Shown here: positions 33,760-46,889 of the stretch, piece by piece
How the letters are laid out: every line of letters starts with the position of its first letter
Position numbering within the stretch: position 1 is the first letter of the stretch
Source of the DNA: Cannabis sativa
Taxonomy: Eukaryota; Streptophyta; Magnoliopsida; Rosales; Cannabaceae
Assembly: GCF_029168945.1 (NCBI RefSeq)
Contig: NC_083604.1
Span: 69,332,211 to 69,396,210, forward strand
Direction of reading: 5' to 3'
DNA length: 64,000 bases
Notes under the pieces: generated by a model
Seen by the model: the letters and a program-made list of their open reading frames with translations, nothing else
Told to the model about the DNA's origin: nothing
Databases searched by the model: none
Made by a program: the position numbers and the translations under genes

Positions 33760-36700
33760 ATGGTAATTGATTTACTTACATGTAATTTGGACTTTAAAAC
33801 GATTGTTTGTATGTTCTTTGGATGGTATCATGTTGTATTGAGTGTTATTTGATGATTGATTGATGATTGTGAAATTTTCGTGAAAAATAATTGTTATTTC
33901 GGTTCTGGCATTATTTTTATTGGATAGTATGGAAAAAATTAAGCAAGTTAGCCTTTTACAGAACTCAATTTGGATTTTATTTGAATTAGTTATGATTTTT
34001 TGAAGATTTGACAAAATCGAAAATTTCTTGATAATTTCCTGCGATCGCAGAACTGTCCGTACAGTTTCGAATTTTTTCAATTTTCTTCAATTTTTCATAC
34101 TTTTTCATGGAATTAACTTCCAATTTTTTGTATGGTTTTGTATATATACTATTACTATTCCTAATTCAATTCTAATTATCATTTTGAATTAATTTAATTT
34201 TTTTAATTTAATTCAAGATATTAGTGTAATTTGAATTTGAATAGAATTAGTATTTATCTTTTTGCTTAAAAATCTATCTTATTTTTAAATTTGATTATAT
34301 TTTTTTAAATTTAAGGTCAGATATTTTAAGATATTTATAATATCTTTTAAAGATATTTATAATATCTTTTAAGATATTTTAAAAATATCTTATCTTTTAA
34401 GATTTTTTTTAATTAAATCTTTTTAGATATTTTGACCATATTTAAATTTAAAATAAGATATTTATAATCATGTAATTTTAAATAGATATAAGATATTTTG
34501 CTAATTTTTTAAATTTTGTTATTTTATTTATTTAAATTACATTTAAAAATTTGAAAAAGATATTTATTTATCTTTTCTAATTTTTTATTTAATTTTTATT
34601 TATAAAATAACATTTAAAATTTAAAAGTAGTTAGCAAATTTTTGAAATGATATTTAGGTTGGTTGAAACCTAATTTTTCAAAAATTGTAGGTTTAATTTT
34701 AAATTTTTTTTAAATTTCGAATTTTTTTTTAAATTTTTTTAAAAATTTTCGAAATTTTTTATTTATTTTTTTTATTTAATTAATTATTTTCGAAATTAAA
34801 TATTTATTTAAAATTAAATAAATCCTACATCCAACTATCCAGCTAACCTTGTTGCAGGAGTATGTGTTTTAGCTTATGTGTAAGTTTTTAAAACCTATTA
34901 TTACTTGATTGCAAATAGCCATGGTTACTTTTTGCCAGATCTAATGATCTGATGACTCCCTTGGTCAAGATAATAATTTGTAACAGGTATATTTACAATC
35001 TTCTTTCATCTGTGTATGACCTAGCAACATGATAGGACCCATCCAAAGTGTGCCTGTGTGAGCCTATGTGTTTAATTTTATTATAGATGCATATAGGTTA
35101 ATGTTGCTAAATAAAATGTCATAGTCATTGATAGATTTTATTTAGGCCCATTTAGTTTTGGGCTTATTCAATTAATAACAGTTGTTCTTATTAAGGTTAA
35201 ATTCCTCTCTTTTGGGCCTTGTGTGAGAGTTGGGAGCCATAGAAGTGGGTACGACATACTGAACCCAGCACCCCCTCACACAAACCACCCCAATTGTGAA
35301 GGCCCATTTGCCTGATTTGAATGACTGTACTAGGTTAATTAAACTAGTTTAACCTAATAAAATTGATTAGCAACATAATTAATTTCATTTATTTTGAAAT
35401 TAATTTAAGAAAAATATAGTTTAAGGAATTTTATATTCTAAGCTAAACTATATGTATTTTCTTGTATTTAATTAAATATAGAATTATAACCATCTAGATT
35501 CTTTCTGGAACTTAATTTAAATTTTTCATTAAATTTTCTTATTTAAGTTGATATTTAGTTATCTACAACTAACCAACTTAAATCTGAATATCTTTTGAAT
35601 TTCAAATTTCAAATTAAGTTGAGGAATTTTAGGCATTGGTTATTAAGATTCTTTAGATATTTTTTTAAGTTAATATCTTTTCGAATATTAACTTAAAATG
35701 GAATATTTTCAAATTAAGTGGTTACAACTTAATTTTTGATATTTAATTAAATTTAAATTTGAAAATATTTAAGTTCTAGATTTTTCTAATACAACTTAAA
35801 TTAGATATTTTTTCAAATTTTGTGGAAAAGATACTTAGTTAAATAAGATATTTTCTAGATAGTTATTTCTAGACTACTTATTATTTCTAATATTAAATAG
35901 GAAAATATTATACATTGTGAAATTAATTATTTATATAATTAATTTTGGTACAATTTATTTTAAGTATATTTTTCCTAGTATTAAACTAGAGATTAATAAT
36001 TAAGCCTTCTCTACACTTAATTATTTATTTCTTGAATTTAATACATTTAATTAATTTGAAAATAAAATATCTAAGTTGATTTAATCATCATACTTAAATA
36101 TTTCTTTTTCATGACATTTAATTAAAAAGAAAATTATTTTTAGTTGAAATTTAATTTTTCAACTAAATTTAAATAATTTTCAAAATATATTTTTTCTTTA
36201 TTTTATTAATCAATTTTTCGAAATTGCATTTCTTAAATGCTAGAATTTCTAATTTTATCTTGAAAAATAGATTAAGTTGTAAATTAATTATTTATTTTAA
36301 TTAATTCTTGGATCAACTTAAATCAATGATTTTTTCATTTATTGATTAATTTAAAATAAATTGAATTAAAGTATATTATTAGAAATTGAATTAATTAGTC
36401 AAAGGAAAATCTAGATAGATGATATTTTTGCTTGAAGTATTTTTCTAGTGTATTTAATTAAATAGAAAATTAATATTTAAGTTGATTTTCATCATCATAC
36501 TTAAATATTTGAAATTTTTTTTTATATATTTAATTAAATATGAAAATTATATTTTTTGTTGTAAATTAATTTTATTAATTAATTTTGGGCCAACATTAAA
36601 TTAGAATAATTTTTCCAGGATTAATTTTTTATTTTAACATGCATTTTCGAAAATTGTATCCTTAAATACTTTAATTTTTCGAAATGCAAAATATATTTAT

Positions 36701-38200
36701 AGAAAATTAAATTTGAGTTGTAAATTAATTTATATTAATTTTGTAACAACTTAAATTGAATATTTTTCTAAATATTTATTGGAAATTATTACTAAGATGG
36801 AAATAATTCATGTTATTTTCATATCCATCTAAGTAAAATTTATAAATATTAAATTAAAATTTATATTTAGAATTTTTCATTCTAAATTGGAAATTTTAAA
36901 TAAATATATATTTAAAATAAATAAATTAAATAAAGAGAATCAAAGAAAATACAACTCACTTTAAATAATGAGCTTGATTATTATTAAGATATTCGATCTC
37001 CATTGTTGGTCTTACAAAAGTTAAATGTTTTCAATATAACCTCGAGACGCTAGACTTCGTCCCCCTATGGATGGTTATTCGTTGAACGCATTTAACACCG
37101 TAAGATTTCATTTGATAAGTGTTTTGTAAGTTTTCGTCTCTATTAGACTCTCCCCTACGGTGACTACTTAGAGATAAACTTATGAAACATGAAACAATGG
37201 TAGAAGCTCATAAAATGAGAATAACCTTGACTCTCGCCTACCGGGACAACGTTGGATTCTTATTTTGATCGAATAAAAGGTTGCTAGAATGGTTTTTATT
37301 TTAGATGAGCTGACAACTCTATTCAATAAATGATGATTTGACTCTCGCCTACCGGGACACTGTATCAGTTTATTGAAAACCTTGGAAATTATTTAGGATT
37401 GTATGTTTTAGTATTTTCACTTGTCATTCCTACTTGCTATATGCTTATAATTTCTGAATTGTGTATGAATTTATATTGAACCATGTTATTTTCTGTTGTT
37501 AAGTTGTAGTTTCATTTCGAATCTTCATTGTTGGTCTAACTTGGCTTGTTTATCTAATGAGATAAATCCCTAGTGGATTTTCACCATTAGACATACATAA
37601 TAGTGTTAGATCTCGAAAGATAAATATTGTATATGCGACATCTAGCTGTTCATCAATTGATGACACCTTAGACTAGTATTTTTACGATATGAAACAAGAA
37701 GATTACATAAATAAGATTACTTTGTCTTTCGCTAATCGAAGCATCGTTGGATTCTTATTTATAAACGAAATTATCCTAATTCCTCTTAGCTTATTCATTT
37801 CGAATTAGCTTTCAAAACATATCATTGGATGAATGGTCTATAAATCATTTCATGTCATTTTCTATGACGCATATGATTATAATCCCGAAATTCTATTCCC
37901 AATTGATATAAATCCTCAATCTTAGAAATCTCCTACTTGTATGGGCAAATCTGACTTAGAGTTTGTATTAGTATTGCTGGTCCAAGATAGAATTACTCAT
38001 TATATTTGGTATAAATTTAAGTCTTTGACTTTAATTTTAGATTCCAAATAGAAATTTTCTTAAATTTCTAATTCCAGAATACAATACAGTTACACTTTCT
38101 CAAGTGTTTAATATCCATCTTTTATTAATGGATTCAAACTGTATGGAATATGAGTTAGGTATTCTGTGACCAGGATCCACTTGCACTATTCTAAGAACTC
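33760..38200 (+). other. Non-coding interior of A1
   Basis: Strongly AT-rich with long A/T-only stretches to about 37000. From 37000 a more complex segment contains a block starting TTGACTCTCGCCTA twice (37227, 37338) and a diverged third copy near 37721, followed by GCATCGTTGGATTC-like text. It occupies the place where gag would be expected, but I could not identify gag. Confidence 0.7.
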
Positions 38201-38319
38201 TTTGATGTAACTAAACCTATGTCATCAAAAGATACTACCACATTTTTTTAATCTATGGCATTTGTATCTTGTTCATAGTGAATTTGACATGATCAATCTC
38301 TGCAAAGAGATAATATGCC

Positions 38320-40110
38320 TATATCCACTGAAAGTAGTTCATCTCATTCGCAGATGGATGTACATTCAGGGGTGGATATGAGTTTTTCGTTGTATTCTTA
38401 AGACGATAACTCTAGATTATACCTTTTAGCAAAGAAATTTGAAATGTTTGAAAAATTTCATTAATTTCTAGCAATGGTTAAAACCATTAAGGTAAGTGGT
38501 TAAAGATCTTGCGAACTGATAGGGGTGGAGAAATAGTTAGTAGATATGCAGTTCAAAGATCATTAAATTGATTTTTGAATTATATCCAAACTTACCTCCC
38601 CAGAAATTTCGATTTGCATATTGATGATTAGTTACTAGTCGTTGCCTAAGTCCTTCTATGGTAATACAATTTCAGAATGATGTAATGGTTGTATACTTAA
38701 TGTAAATCATTACTAGATTCATGGATGACCTAATCAAAATCTTAAGAAAGGCTAGAACTGTTAACCATGGTTTGTTAGCTTTTCTAAGTGATTAGGGGTG
38801 GACCATCCCATTGTCAATAGATAAGAAAGTGTTTGTTCAAACAAATACTACTTTTCTAAGGAAATGACTAAGTCTGAAACACAAGTAGCAAATAAAGGAG
38901 ATATTTATTCTTGATTCCAAAAGTGTTCTATCATCTTATATAACATATGATGATCCCACTGCCTACGTTGTCTTGTCACAACCGAAGATATCAATACCAT
39001 TTAGTTTTCTTCGACATAATTCACGGTACCTTGTCGTAGTGGGAGAGTTTCTAGGAACTCACCTTCTTATGACTTGGGAGACACAAGTGATTAAAATCCA
39101 TTGTGAGTTTAAACAAGTAATGGATTGTCAAGATAAGAAACTAAGAAGAAAGCCAATAGAACTATGGTTTAATCCATTCACATGGAATAACCTAAAGTTT
39201 TCTATTACAAGGACATAAAAGGAAATTTTTGTTTATAAGTCCATTCAATAGACTTAACAAACTTCCCCGTTCCTAGTATTATATGTTTGAGTTTATCTAA
39301 ATCTATGGCTTGTGGTATACCTGGTAATTACTTACTCTAATGCAAGCAACTTACTTTAGTAAGATGCTGAAGCATTTTCTTTCTAATGGCAATCTATAGA
39401 AGCTTCACAACTTCTTAGGTATAGATTTTATTTATCTAAGGAAAAGTCTTGACTATTCCAGAAAAGATAAAGCCATGAAAGAATTTCTTACATCAACAGT
39501 GAGAGGTCTTAGATATGCTTTTGTATGCCTTAGACCGTACACCGCCGTTGAGTGGGAGTAATGAGTAGGTATCGATTAATCCAGGAGAAGAACATTGGAA
39601 GACAATCAAGTAAATCCTAAGATAAAGAAGAGGAACTATATGTTAGTCTATAAGGGTGTGTTTAAAACTCTTAGACTACACCATATCAGATTTTGAAATT
39701 TGCCTATGTGCTAGTAAATATTTCTGATAAGATGGTGGTTACTCTGGGGGTGGAATAGTGATTTTGGAGAAGTGTAAAAACCTATCTGAAGTCTCTAGGT
39801 CTACCAGAGAGAGACTGAATGTTAAAGTTGCAGGAAAGGTACTTATTCAGTCTAAGGAAAGTTCTATACATCTTTGGCACCATTCCAAATTGCCTTAAAC
39901 TACTAGTGTTAATTTCCTGATTAACCAAAAGTAGTTGCCAAAGATATAGAATCCAGTATCCCAAGAGAGTAAACATATAGAGAGGAATTTCACATTATCA
40001 ATGATTTTGTGATTAAGGAAGAGTAATAGTGGAGAAAAGGTTGTGGTTAATTCAACCTTTCAGATCCTATTACGAGGAGTTTACTACTACTACACTTGAT
40101 TTGCATATCA
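38320..40110 (+). pseudogene. Decayed copia pol in A1 (integrase, RT, RNase H)
   Basis: Short conserved pieces survive in order, in changing frames: a GGYEF(F)V-like start of the integrase core, ILRTDRGGE (about 38511) with the second catalytic Asp, then RT C-terminal pieces (HWKTIK-like region, NYMLVYKGV near 39630-39660), a WRSVK-like RNase H piece (about 39765), and KHIERNFTL near 39975-40000. Stops and frameshifts are everywhere and the YVDD catalytic box is not recognisable. The order INT before RT confirms copia ancestry. The polypurine tract follows at 40157-40165. Confidence 0.75.
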
Positions 40111-40156
40111 AGGTGTTGAGATTATTTGAAACGCACTTTTTGTTTTATATTAGTGC

Positions 40157-40165
40157 AAGTGGGAG
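40157..40165 (+). other. Polypurine tract of A1
   Basis: AAGTGGGAG, two bases before the 3' LTR. The same tract occurs in A2 (59242-59250) and in the old copy (15098-15106). Confidence 0.85.
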
Positions 40166-40167
40166 TT

Positions 40168-42065
40168 TGTTGGGTTTTATGCCCTAAATAAAACTCATTT
40201 CAATATAATCAGATTTGTTTATTAATATAGATCAGAAATAACATTTAATGTTGCATGGTTCACATGATTTATTTCATGATTATATGTACATAATGTATAA
40301 ATTCATCTGAAACCCTTTTCACATACTTGATCCTGTTTATTGTGCCGTCAACACATTGGAAAGTAAACATGACTATGTGAATAAAGTTTCCTAGATTTAT
40401 CAGACACAGGGTTTTACTGATATGATAATCTACAACAAGAGTTTACTTGTATTTGGAGAAATACTATGTTCTTTCCAGAACATTGGTTAAAGTAAAGCTC
40501 AGGTTGGATGCATGGAGTATGCATCGGAAGGGACCGATATTGAACTTTGACTTAGATTTAATTAAACTTACCGTAAAATCTATTCAAGTCAATATCGCCT
40601 AGTTGATCCTAGATCAAATGATCTTAAACCAGATATGATTACGCTCAATCTTGAAAGGCTATTCGTGTTCTTTGATTTGTTAGTTAAGCCTACTTTTAGG
40701 TCAGGGTGATACGTACATTTTGGGAACACGGTAGTGCAATTGAGTGGGATCGCTATCATAAACATGGAATCTATAGCTTCTATCTGGCGAATAGTAAGCA
40801 AAGGATGATCTCCTTCGAGCTTGACCAAACGAATATAAATGGTGGAGTACTCATTTCACATAAGTTGAAATATCATTTATACGGGGTCAAGTGTTTTAAG
40901 GAATAAATACATTGTAGGGTGTAATGGTAATTTAATCCCTTTACAGTGTAGATCATTCATATAGAGGATCATTGATCACATTAGGATTATAACAATGGAT
41001 AACTAATGATGTGTCTATATGGTGGAACATATAGAGCATTCTATATACTGAGAGTGCAATTCTAAGTTCTATGCGTGGATTCAACGAAGAATTAATAAGT
41101 TAGTGAATTTTAGTGTTAAATTCTTGATCTACTTATTGGAAGCTCGGTTATATAGACCCATGGTCCCCCCACTAGTTGAGATAATGTTGCTTGTAAGACT
41201 CATGTAATTGGTTTTGATTAATCAATTATAATTCACAAATTAGACTATGTCTATTTGTGAAATTTTCACTAAGTAAGGGCGAAATTGTAAAGAAAGAGTT
41301 AACAGGGGCATATTTGTTAATTATGATACTTTGTATGGTGCAATTAATAAATATGATAAATGACAATATTATTTAATAATTATTTATAGTTATTAAATAG
41401 TTAGAATTGGCATTTAAATGATTGAATTAGGAAATTGGCATTTTTGAGAAAATCAGATACAAAAAGTGGTAAAATTGCAAAATTGCAAAAATCAAGGCCC
41501 AGTCCACCTAGCCTAGGGCCGGCCACTTATGTCATCTTTTTTAAATGATTTTTTCATTATTTTAATGCCATATAATTCAAATCAAACCCTAGTGGAATGC
41601 TATAAATAGATAGTGAAGGCTTCAGGAAAATTACACACACTTTTCTTCTGACTTTTTCTATTCAAAAAAAACTGAGCCTTCTCTCTCCCTATCTTTAGCT
41701 GACCACTCTCTCTCTTCTTCCTTGATAATTTCGAAATCCTTAGTGTATGAGTAGTGCCCACACACATCAAGTGATACCTCAATCATAGTGAGGAAGATCG
41801 TGAAGAAAGATCATCAGCAAAGGAGTTTCAGCATCAAAGATTCAGAGAAAGAGATCCAGGTTCAGATATTGATAATGCTCTGCTACAGAAAGGAATCAAG
41901 GGCTAGATATCTGAACGGAAGGAGTCATTATATTCCGCTGCACCCAATGTAAGGTTTCCTAAACTTTATATGTGTTTAATTTATCGTTTTAGAAAGTTCA
42001 TATTTAGGATGTTAATAAACATACTTGTGAGTAGATCTAAGATCCTGGTAAAATAATATCCAACA
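40168..42065 (+). repeat. 3' LTR of A1
   Basis: 1898 bp, nearly identical to the 5' LTR, followed directly by the CAATC duplication. Confidence 0.95.
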
Positions 42066-42287
42066 CAATCTTCATCAGAGAAAGCTCGGTTCACGGTTCA
42101 GTAAGCCCGTACTTGTTTAGTACTTTAAATAAATGTGAATGTGAAAGCCTGTTAGGAAGCATATAAGATTTTAATTAAATATTTATATAAAAAAAAGTGT
42201 GTTGCCTTTAAGTTATTAAGAGCGGTGTTTAGTTTGATCGCTGTCTAACCTGCCTGGCTTATCGATTCGCAGGCTAAGTCCTATTAA

Positions 42288-45200
42288 ATGGACGCCCCAC
42301 GAAATACAAGAAGTCAGGGTGATATGGTTGAGACCGGAGACGGTCAGAGGAATCCCCAAAATCCTCGTGGTCGCGGCCGTGGCCGTGGCAGAGCTCAGGG
42401 TTGTCGCCCTGTAAATCCACCTCAAGCTCCTCCTGAGTGGGAGCAAAGATTTGCGGAAATGCAAGATAGAATCCGCCAACAAGATGAAGAGATTCAAAGA
42501 TTGAGGCAGCAGGGTCCTCCTGCCGTGCCTCCTCAAGTGGTTCAGGCTGTTGCAGTTCCTGCAGTGCCAGCAGAACAACCTGTTGTTGGCAACCGTATGG
42601 AGCCGCTGTATGAAAGGTTCTGGAAGCAGGCACCTCCAGTGTTTTTGGGAGGTCCTGATGTGATGAAGGCCGAGCAGTGGCTTTCAGTGATTGATCGTAT
42701 CCTCAATTTTATGGGAGTGGTTGGTAATGATCGGGTGACCTGCGCCACTTTCCAGTTTCAGGAAGACGCTCTCATGTGGTGGGAGTTGATAACCCTCACT
42801 CGAGACGTCACAATGATGACCTGGGATGAATTCAAGGAGTTGTTTAACTCCAAATATTACAACGAAGCAGTCCGCAAAGCAGAAAGAGTTCACTGAGTTG
42901 ACTCAAACTGAGGGAATGTCGGTTACAGAGTATACAACAAAGTTTGACCGTTTGGCCAAGCTTGCAGCGGGAATTGTGCCAACCGACTTCAGTAAGAAAG
43001 AAAAATATTTGGCGGGTTTGAGTGCAAAGATTAGACATGATCTGGTTATTACTACTACTGAGGCAACCACATATGCAGAAATGGTTGAAAAGGCTTTGAG
43101 AGCCGAGGGTGCGGTGAAATTCCTTCAGGAGCCCCGGGTGACTCCGAGTGTTGGTGGAACCCCCACTGTTCCTACTCCTGTTTATGGTAGGGACGGTGGT
43201 GACTCCACCACCGAGCAGAAAAGAAAAGTTGTTCCAGCTTCTGGTGGCTCAGGGAAAAGTAAGCGGTTCCGTGGGAACCAAGGCAGAGGTGGACGTCAGG
43301 GTTACTCTTACCCTGAGTGTCCACGGTGCAAGAAACATCATCCGGGAGAGTGTAACTGGAAGACATGCTTCCTGTGTGGCATGGTGGGGCATTTCAAGAA
43401 AGATTGCCCCCAGGCAAAGAAAGAGGAGCCGAAAGCTGATGTGAAACCGGTTCCTGCTCGAGTGTTTGCCATCACCCAAGTTGATGCTGCAGCCAGTCCT
43501 TCTGTTGTGACAGGTCAGCTTCCCGTCAACAACTTATTGTTTACAATATTATTTGACTCGGGAGCTACACGCTCATATATAGCTACAAGAGTAATGGATC
43601 TTTTGGGTAGGCCTTGTGATATTTTAGAAAGAGGGTTTGGAACCCTAATGCCTAGCAGGGAATTGGTTATCTCTAATAGGCGCATTAGGTCTATGCCGAT
43701 TAGGATCGAAGATAGGAAATTAAGTACTGACCTCATAGAATTGAAATTAACTGAGTTTGACATTATACTAGGAATGGATTTTCTATCCAAGTATTCGACC
43801 AGTATAGATTGTAAGCGGAAAATGGGGATTTTTTATCCAGAAGGTGAAGATCCATTTGTTTATGTTGGATCAGTTCAGGGGTCTCGGATCCCGGTTATTT
43901 CTGTATTAAGGGCTAGGGATTTACTATGCAATGGCTGCGTAGGATTTCTAACGGTGGTATTTAACTCCAGCAGACCTGAAACATTTGGGCATGAGGCAGT
44001 CAGGGTGGTGAAAGATTTTCTTGACGTGTTTCTCGAGGAGTTGCCGGGATTGCCGCCACAGCGAGAGATTGATTTTGTAATTGATCTGGCACCTGGAGTT
44101 GAACCTGTTTCTAAAGCTCCATATAGGATGGCTCCAGCAGAACTCAAGGAGCTTAAGTTACAACTTCATGGGATGCTTGACATTGGGTTTATCCGACCCA
44201 GTGTATCGCCCTGGGGAGCTCCGGTTCTGTTTGTGAAAAAGAAGGATGGTTCCCTCAGAATGTGTATCGATTATCAGGAACTTAACAAGCTAACGATTAA
44301 GAACAAGTACCCGTTGCCCAGAATCGACGATCTGTTCGATCAGCTTCAGGGAAAGACAGTGTTTTCGAAGATTGATTTATGGTCTGGTTATCACCAACTC
44401 AGAATTCAAGAGGAGGACACACCGAAGACTACTTTTAGAACCAGATATGGGCACTATGAGTTTCTGGTAATGTCATTCGGATTGACTAATGCTCCTGCGG
44501 CCTTTATGGATCTTATGAATAGGGTATTCAAGGATTTCCTCGATAACTGCGTTATAGTGTTTATCGATGACATTCTTGTATACTCTCAGTCAGAAGAGGA
44601 GCACGAGCATCATCTTCGAATGGTATTGCAGCGACTTAGGGATCACAAGTTGTATGCAAAGTTTAAAAAGTGCGAATTCTGGTTATCTGAGGTGTCCTTT
44701 TAGGGTCATGTTGTTGGGAAGAATGGAATTATGGTTGATCCAAGCAAGGTAGAATCAGTGAAGAATTGGCCGAGGCCCAAGTCTGTGACGGAAGTTCGAA
44801 GTTTTCTCGGTTTAGCAAGGTATTATCAGCGTTTCGTCGAAGGATTTTTTAAACTTTCTATGCCCCTAACCGAATTGACCAAGAAAAATCAGAGGTTTGT
44901 GTGGTCAGATAAGTGTGAAACAAGCTTTCAGGAGTTGAAGCAACGTTTGATAACAGCTCCGGTGTTAGCTTTGCCATCAGATCAAGAGAAATTTGTGGTT
45001 TATTGTGATGCGTCCAGACAGGGTCTGGGATGTGTTCTGATGCAAGCTGACAGAGTCATAGCCTATGCCTCTCGTCAACTGAAAGATTATGAGCAACGTT
45101 ATCCAACACATGATTTAGAGCTCGCTGCTGTGGTTTTTGCCTTAAAGATATGGCGACATTATCTTTACGGTGAAAAGTGTGAGATTTATACTGATCATAA

Positions 45201-46888
45201 GAGTCTCAAATACTTTTTCACCCAAAAAGATTTGAATATGCGGCAGAGAAGGTGGTTGGAATTGGTTAAGGACTACTTTTGTATCATCCCGGGAAAGCCA
45301 ATGTTGTGGCTGATGCTTTAAGCAGAAAAGGTCCCAGGCAAGTTTGTACTACGGTTATGATAGCCCCTCAACTAGCCTCGGAAATGGTTAGTGCAGGGAT
45401 TGAATTTGTGGTCAGAAAATTGCATAATTTGACACTCCAATCTGATCTATTGGAGAGAATCAGAAAGGCACAACTGGAAGATCCCGAGCTAGTTAAGGTT
45501 CGAGACGAAGTAATGGTTGGTCGGCCTAGAGGCTTTTCAGTCTCGAACAGTGGAATGTTGTTATATAAAGCTCGAGTTTGTGTTCCTAGTATTGTTGAGC
45601 TTAAGAAAGAAATACTGGATGAAGCTCATACCACACCTTATTCGTTGCATCCGGGAACCACCAAAATGTATCAGGATTTGAAACCCTACTTCTGGTGGTG
45701 GACTACGTGTCCAAGTGTTTAACCTGCCAGCAGATTAAAGCTGAACATCAGAGGCCGGCAGGGTTACTGCAACCTTTAGTCCTTCCAGAATGGAAGTGGG
45801 AGGACATTGCAATGGATTTCGTAACTGGTTTGCCTAGAACTACGGGGATGTGTGATTCGGTATGGGTCATCGTGGACAGATTCACAAAGTCAGCTCACTT
45901 TCTACCAGTGAAAGTTACATATTTAGTGGATCAATACGCTGAATTGTATGTGAAGGAGATAGTTCGTCTCCATGGAGCCCCTAAATCTATTGTGTCAGAT
46001 AGGGATCCAAAGTTTACATCGAAGTTTTGGGTGAGTCTTCAGAAGGCTATGGGTACCAAGTTAAAGTTTAGTACAGCCTTTCACCCTCAGACAGATGGTC
46101 AGTTAGAAAGAACTATTCAGATTTTGGAAGACTTACTGCGAGCCTGTGTCATGGACTTTGAGGGTTCATGGAGTAAGTACTTGCCTTTAATTGAATTCTC
46201 CTACAACAACAGCTACCAGAGCACAATAGGGATGGCTCCCTATGAGATGTTATATGGTAGAAAATGTCGTTCTCCTATTCATTAGGACGAGACGGGAGAA
46301 AGGAAGTACTTGGGTCCAGAGTTAGTGCAGAGGACCAATGAAGCAATTGATAAGATCAAGGCTCGGATGCTTGCTGCTCAAAGCAGGCAGAAAAGTTATG
46401 CTGATCCGAAGCGCAGAGATGTTACATTTCAGGTAGGGGAACATGTTTTCCTGCGGGTTTCACCAATGAAGGGCATTAGACGCTTCGGGAAGAAGGGTAA
46501 GTTAAGCCCTAGGTTCATTGGGCCATTTCAGATACTTGAGAAGGTCGGGCAGGTAGCGTATCGGCTAGCCTTACCACCAGCATTATCGACTGTTCATGAA
46601 GTATTTCACATTTCCGTGTTAAGGAAATACATGTCAGACCCGACTCATGTCTTGAGTTATGAAGCCCTTGAACTGCAGCCAGACTTAACCTATGAAGAAC
46701 AACCTGTACAGATTTTGGATAGGAAGGAAAAAGTTCTTCGGAACAAGACTATTGCACTGGTTAAGGTGCTCTGGAGGAACAGTAAGGTGGAAGAAGCCAC
46801 CTGGGAATTGGAGTCAGATATGAGGACTCAACATCCAGACCTATTCAGGTTAGATTTCGAGGACGCAATCCTATTAACGGGGGGATAA
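42288..46888 (+). pseudogene. Gypsy gag-pol with frameshifts and stops
   Basis: Start ATG (MDAPRNTRSQ). Gag capsid region lies at about 42600-43130, with a frameshift near 42880. A CX2CX4HX4C knuckle ([14 protein letters not shown]) is near 43366-43407. Protease motif FDSGAT is near 43552. RT runs about 44110-44700 with the catalytic [10 protein letters not shown] near 44557-44586. A TAG stop at 44701-44703 follows EVSF. RNase H ([10 protein letters not shown]) spans about 45000-45270. Further frameshifts are near 45280 and 45703. Integrase has a zinc region, then Asp in AMDF, Asp in SDRDPKF and Glu in GQLERT. A TAG at 46283-46285 replaces what is Trp in relatives (SPIHW). The tail (VKVLWRNSKVEEATWE) is a degenerate chromodomain-like region. 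Three frameshifts and two stops make it non-functional. Confidence 0.92.
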
Positions 46889-46889
46889 T

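Larger units (their letters stand above)
31848..42065 (+). mobile_element. Family A element A1: non-autonomous copia derivative
   Basis: Complete 10.2-kb element with 1.9-kb LTRs, primer site and polypurine tract, flanked by a perfect CAATC duplication (31843-31847 and 42066-42070). The LTRs differ at only about three or four places, so it inserted very recently. The 6.4-kb interior has no usable gene: AT-rich sequence from 33760 to about 37000, then decayed copia integrase, RT and RNase H. Recent movement with dead pol means it must have been mobilised by enzymes from another element. It lies 42 bp after the primer site of the gypsy element. Confidence 0.95.

Noticed and set aside
33745..40165. 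A1 interior considered as a new kind of system because of its conserved non-coding text
   Set aside because: Integrase, RT and RNase H remnants in copia order, with primer site and polypurine tract, show it is a decayed copia element.
42216..42633. Two minus-strand frames over the start of the gypsy gag
   Set aside because: Shadows of the plus-strand gag frame, which carries the recognisable protein.
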